Below are positions 63,670-64,000 of a stretch of DNA of 64,000 nucleotides, one piece after another (within the stretch, counting starts at the first letter, position 1; each line of letters opens with the position of its first letter). The stretch comes from Legionella qingyii. GTDB lineage: Bacteria > Pseudomonadota > Gammaproteobacteria > Legionellales > Legionellaceae. A model generated the notes under the pieces. The model saw only the letters and a list, made by a program, of their open reading frames with translations. It searched no databases and was not told the origin of the DNA. Location: positions 62,001 to 126,000 of the forward strand of contig NZ_QHJG01000001.1 in NCBI RefSeq assembly GCF_003184185.1, written 5' to 3'. The position numbers and the translations under genes are program-made.

Positions 63670-64000
63670 CTATGGATTCTGCATTGATACTCCTGGTCTG
63701 TGCTGTTCTTCTTCAGCTACATTCATAACATTGCGTGGGTTTGGAGGAGGGAATAAGCGTTGGCTTTGTGCATAGGTACGGGCTGCAAAATATTCCATAG
63801 TGATGTTTTGTGCCTTATCTACAAGTAATTTAAATTTTTCTGTCAGAATTTTGATAAACTCATCAAAGTTATAATGACTTAATTCGGTGAGCATGAGTCG
63901 ATTATCGAGCGCTTTAGATAAGGGCAGTCTTCCGTGAAATTTCGTTGGATTTTGAGTGCCAATGAGGCAAAAACCTGGTTTTTTAGGCGGATTTCCTTCA
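63670..64000 (-). CDS. C-terminal end of an AAA+ ATPase (gene continues beyond the window)
   Basis: The minus-strand frame is open from the window edge to a stop at 63670. The first visible residues, KPGFCLIGTQNPTKFHGR followed by LPLSKALDNRLM, are the sensor-1 and arginine-finger region of AAA_5/MoxR/dynein-like ATPases (TQNP...GR..LS.AL.NR). The last 75 residues are polar with a Pro-rich end (LFPPPNPRNVMN). Only about 110 residues are seen, so architecture and role are unknown. Confidence 0.65.
   Translation of the reverse strand, partial: EGNPPKKPGFCLIGTQNPTKFHGRLPLSKALDNRLMLTELSHYNFDEFIKILTEKFKLLVDKAQNITMEYFAARTYAQSQRLFPPPNPRNVMNVAEEEQHRPGVSMQNP

Noticed and set aside
1..64000. CRISPR array, tRNA or rRNA genes, prophage or conjugative modules
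   Set aside because: I saw no regularly spaced direct repeats, cloverleaf-like sequences, rRNA stretches, or integrase, capsid or transfer genes in the window.

Overview
The window is AT-rich and gene-dense and reads as a chromosome segment of a Legionella species. The evidence is a set of eukaryotic-like proteins typical of Dot/Icm effectors (a Ser/Thr kinase, a leucine-rich-repeat protein, an F-box-like protein, a TcdA/B-type glycosyltransferase, a PP2C-like phosphatase) embedded among ordinary gammaproteobacterial housekeeping genes. The PKS content suggests a blue-white autofluorescent species (the L. dumoffii/gormanii/bozemanae type). That species-level guess is inference.

Layout. 1-3.5 kb: end of the SUF Fe-S operon (sufD', sufS, sufU, sufT) and epmA. 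3.7-5.7 kb: a large effector-like protein with a GT-B-like motif. 5.9-9.7 kb: radC (minus), then coaBC-dut-algC. 9.8-12.8 kb: an MIO aromatic ammonia-lyase followed directly by a FadL-type outer-membrane channel. 12.8-15.8 kb: a glycosyltransferase effector with a frame-shifted tail, an LRR protein, and a small TA-flanked inverted-repeat element exactly at the LRR stop codon. 15.8-34.0 kb (minus): two overlapping AT-less modular PKS genes. 34-46.7 kb: an EAL protein with a degenerate GGDEF, a TPR-methyltransferase, rdgB, a DMT exporter, a YdjC deacetylase, fluC plus DUF190, an Xre/RES toxin-antitoxin pair, GT2 plus GtrA, a kinase and dgkA. 46.9-52.2 kb: a FAAL-ACP-thioester reductase, a PP2C-like protein with its DGHGG motif displaced to the C-terminus, a miniature transposable element and a LysE/RhtB exporter. 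52.2-58.8 kb: an orphan, a YgiD-type dioxygenase, an O-methyltransferase, an FAD-linked oxidase, a haem-oxygenase-fold protein and kynurenine 3-monooxygenase. 59-64 kb: a KfrA-like/PAS/GGDEF/EAL protein, a secreted Gln-rich coiled coil, an F-box-like protein, a small membrane protein and the end of an AAA+ ATPase.

Main system. The PKS reads FAAL-ACP / KS-DH-KR-ACP / KS-ACP / KS-ACP / KS-KR-ACP // KS-DH*-ACP-TE. Five condensations on a cinnamoyl starter made by the nearby ammonia-lyase give C19. One diene-forming module, two unreduced modules, one KR-only module and a last unreduced module predict an 8-hydroxy-isocoumarin with a phenylbutadienyl side chain and no 6-OH. That agrees with my recollection of legioliulin, the Legionella fluorophore. 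The FadL-like channel beside the lyase could move this hydrophobic aromatic product or its precursor.

Small-element structure is also rich. A 124-bp element has 22-bp terminal inverted repeats and a 5-bp duplication, and a partial relative lies 5 kb away. There are also a 153-bp TA-flanked element, REP-like palindromes, and related hairpins between genes.
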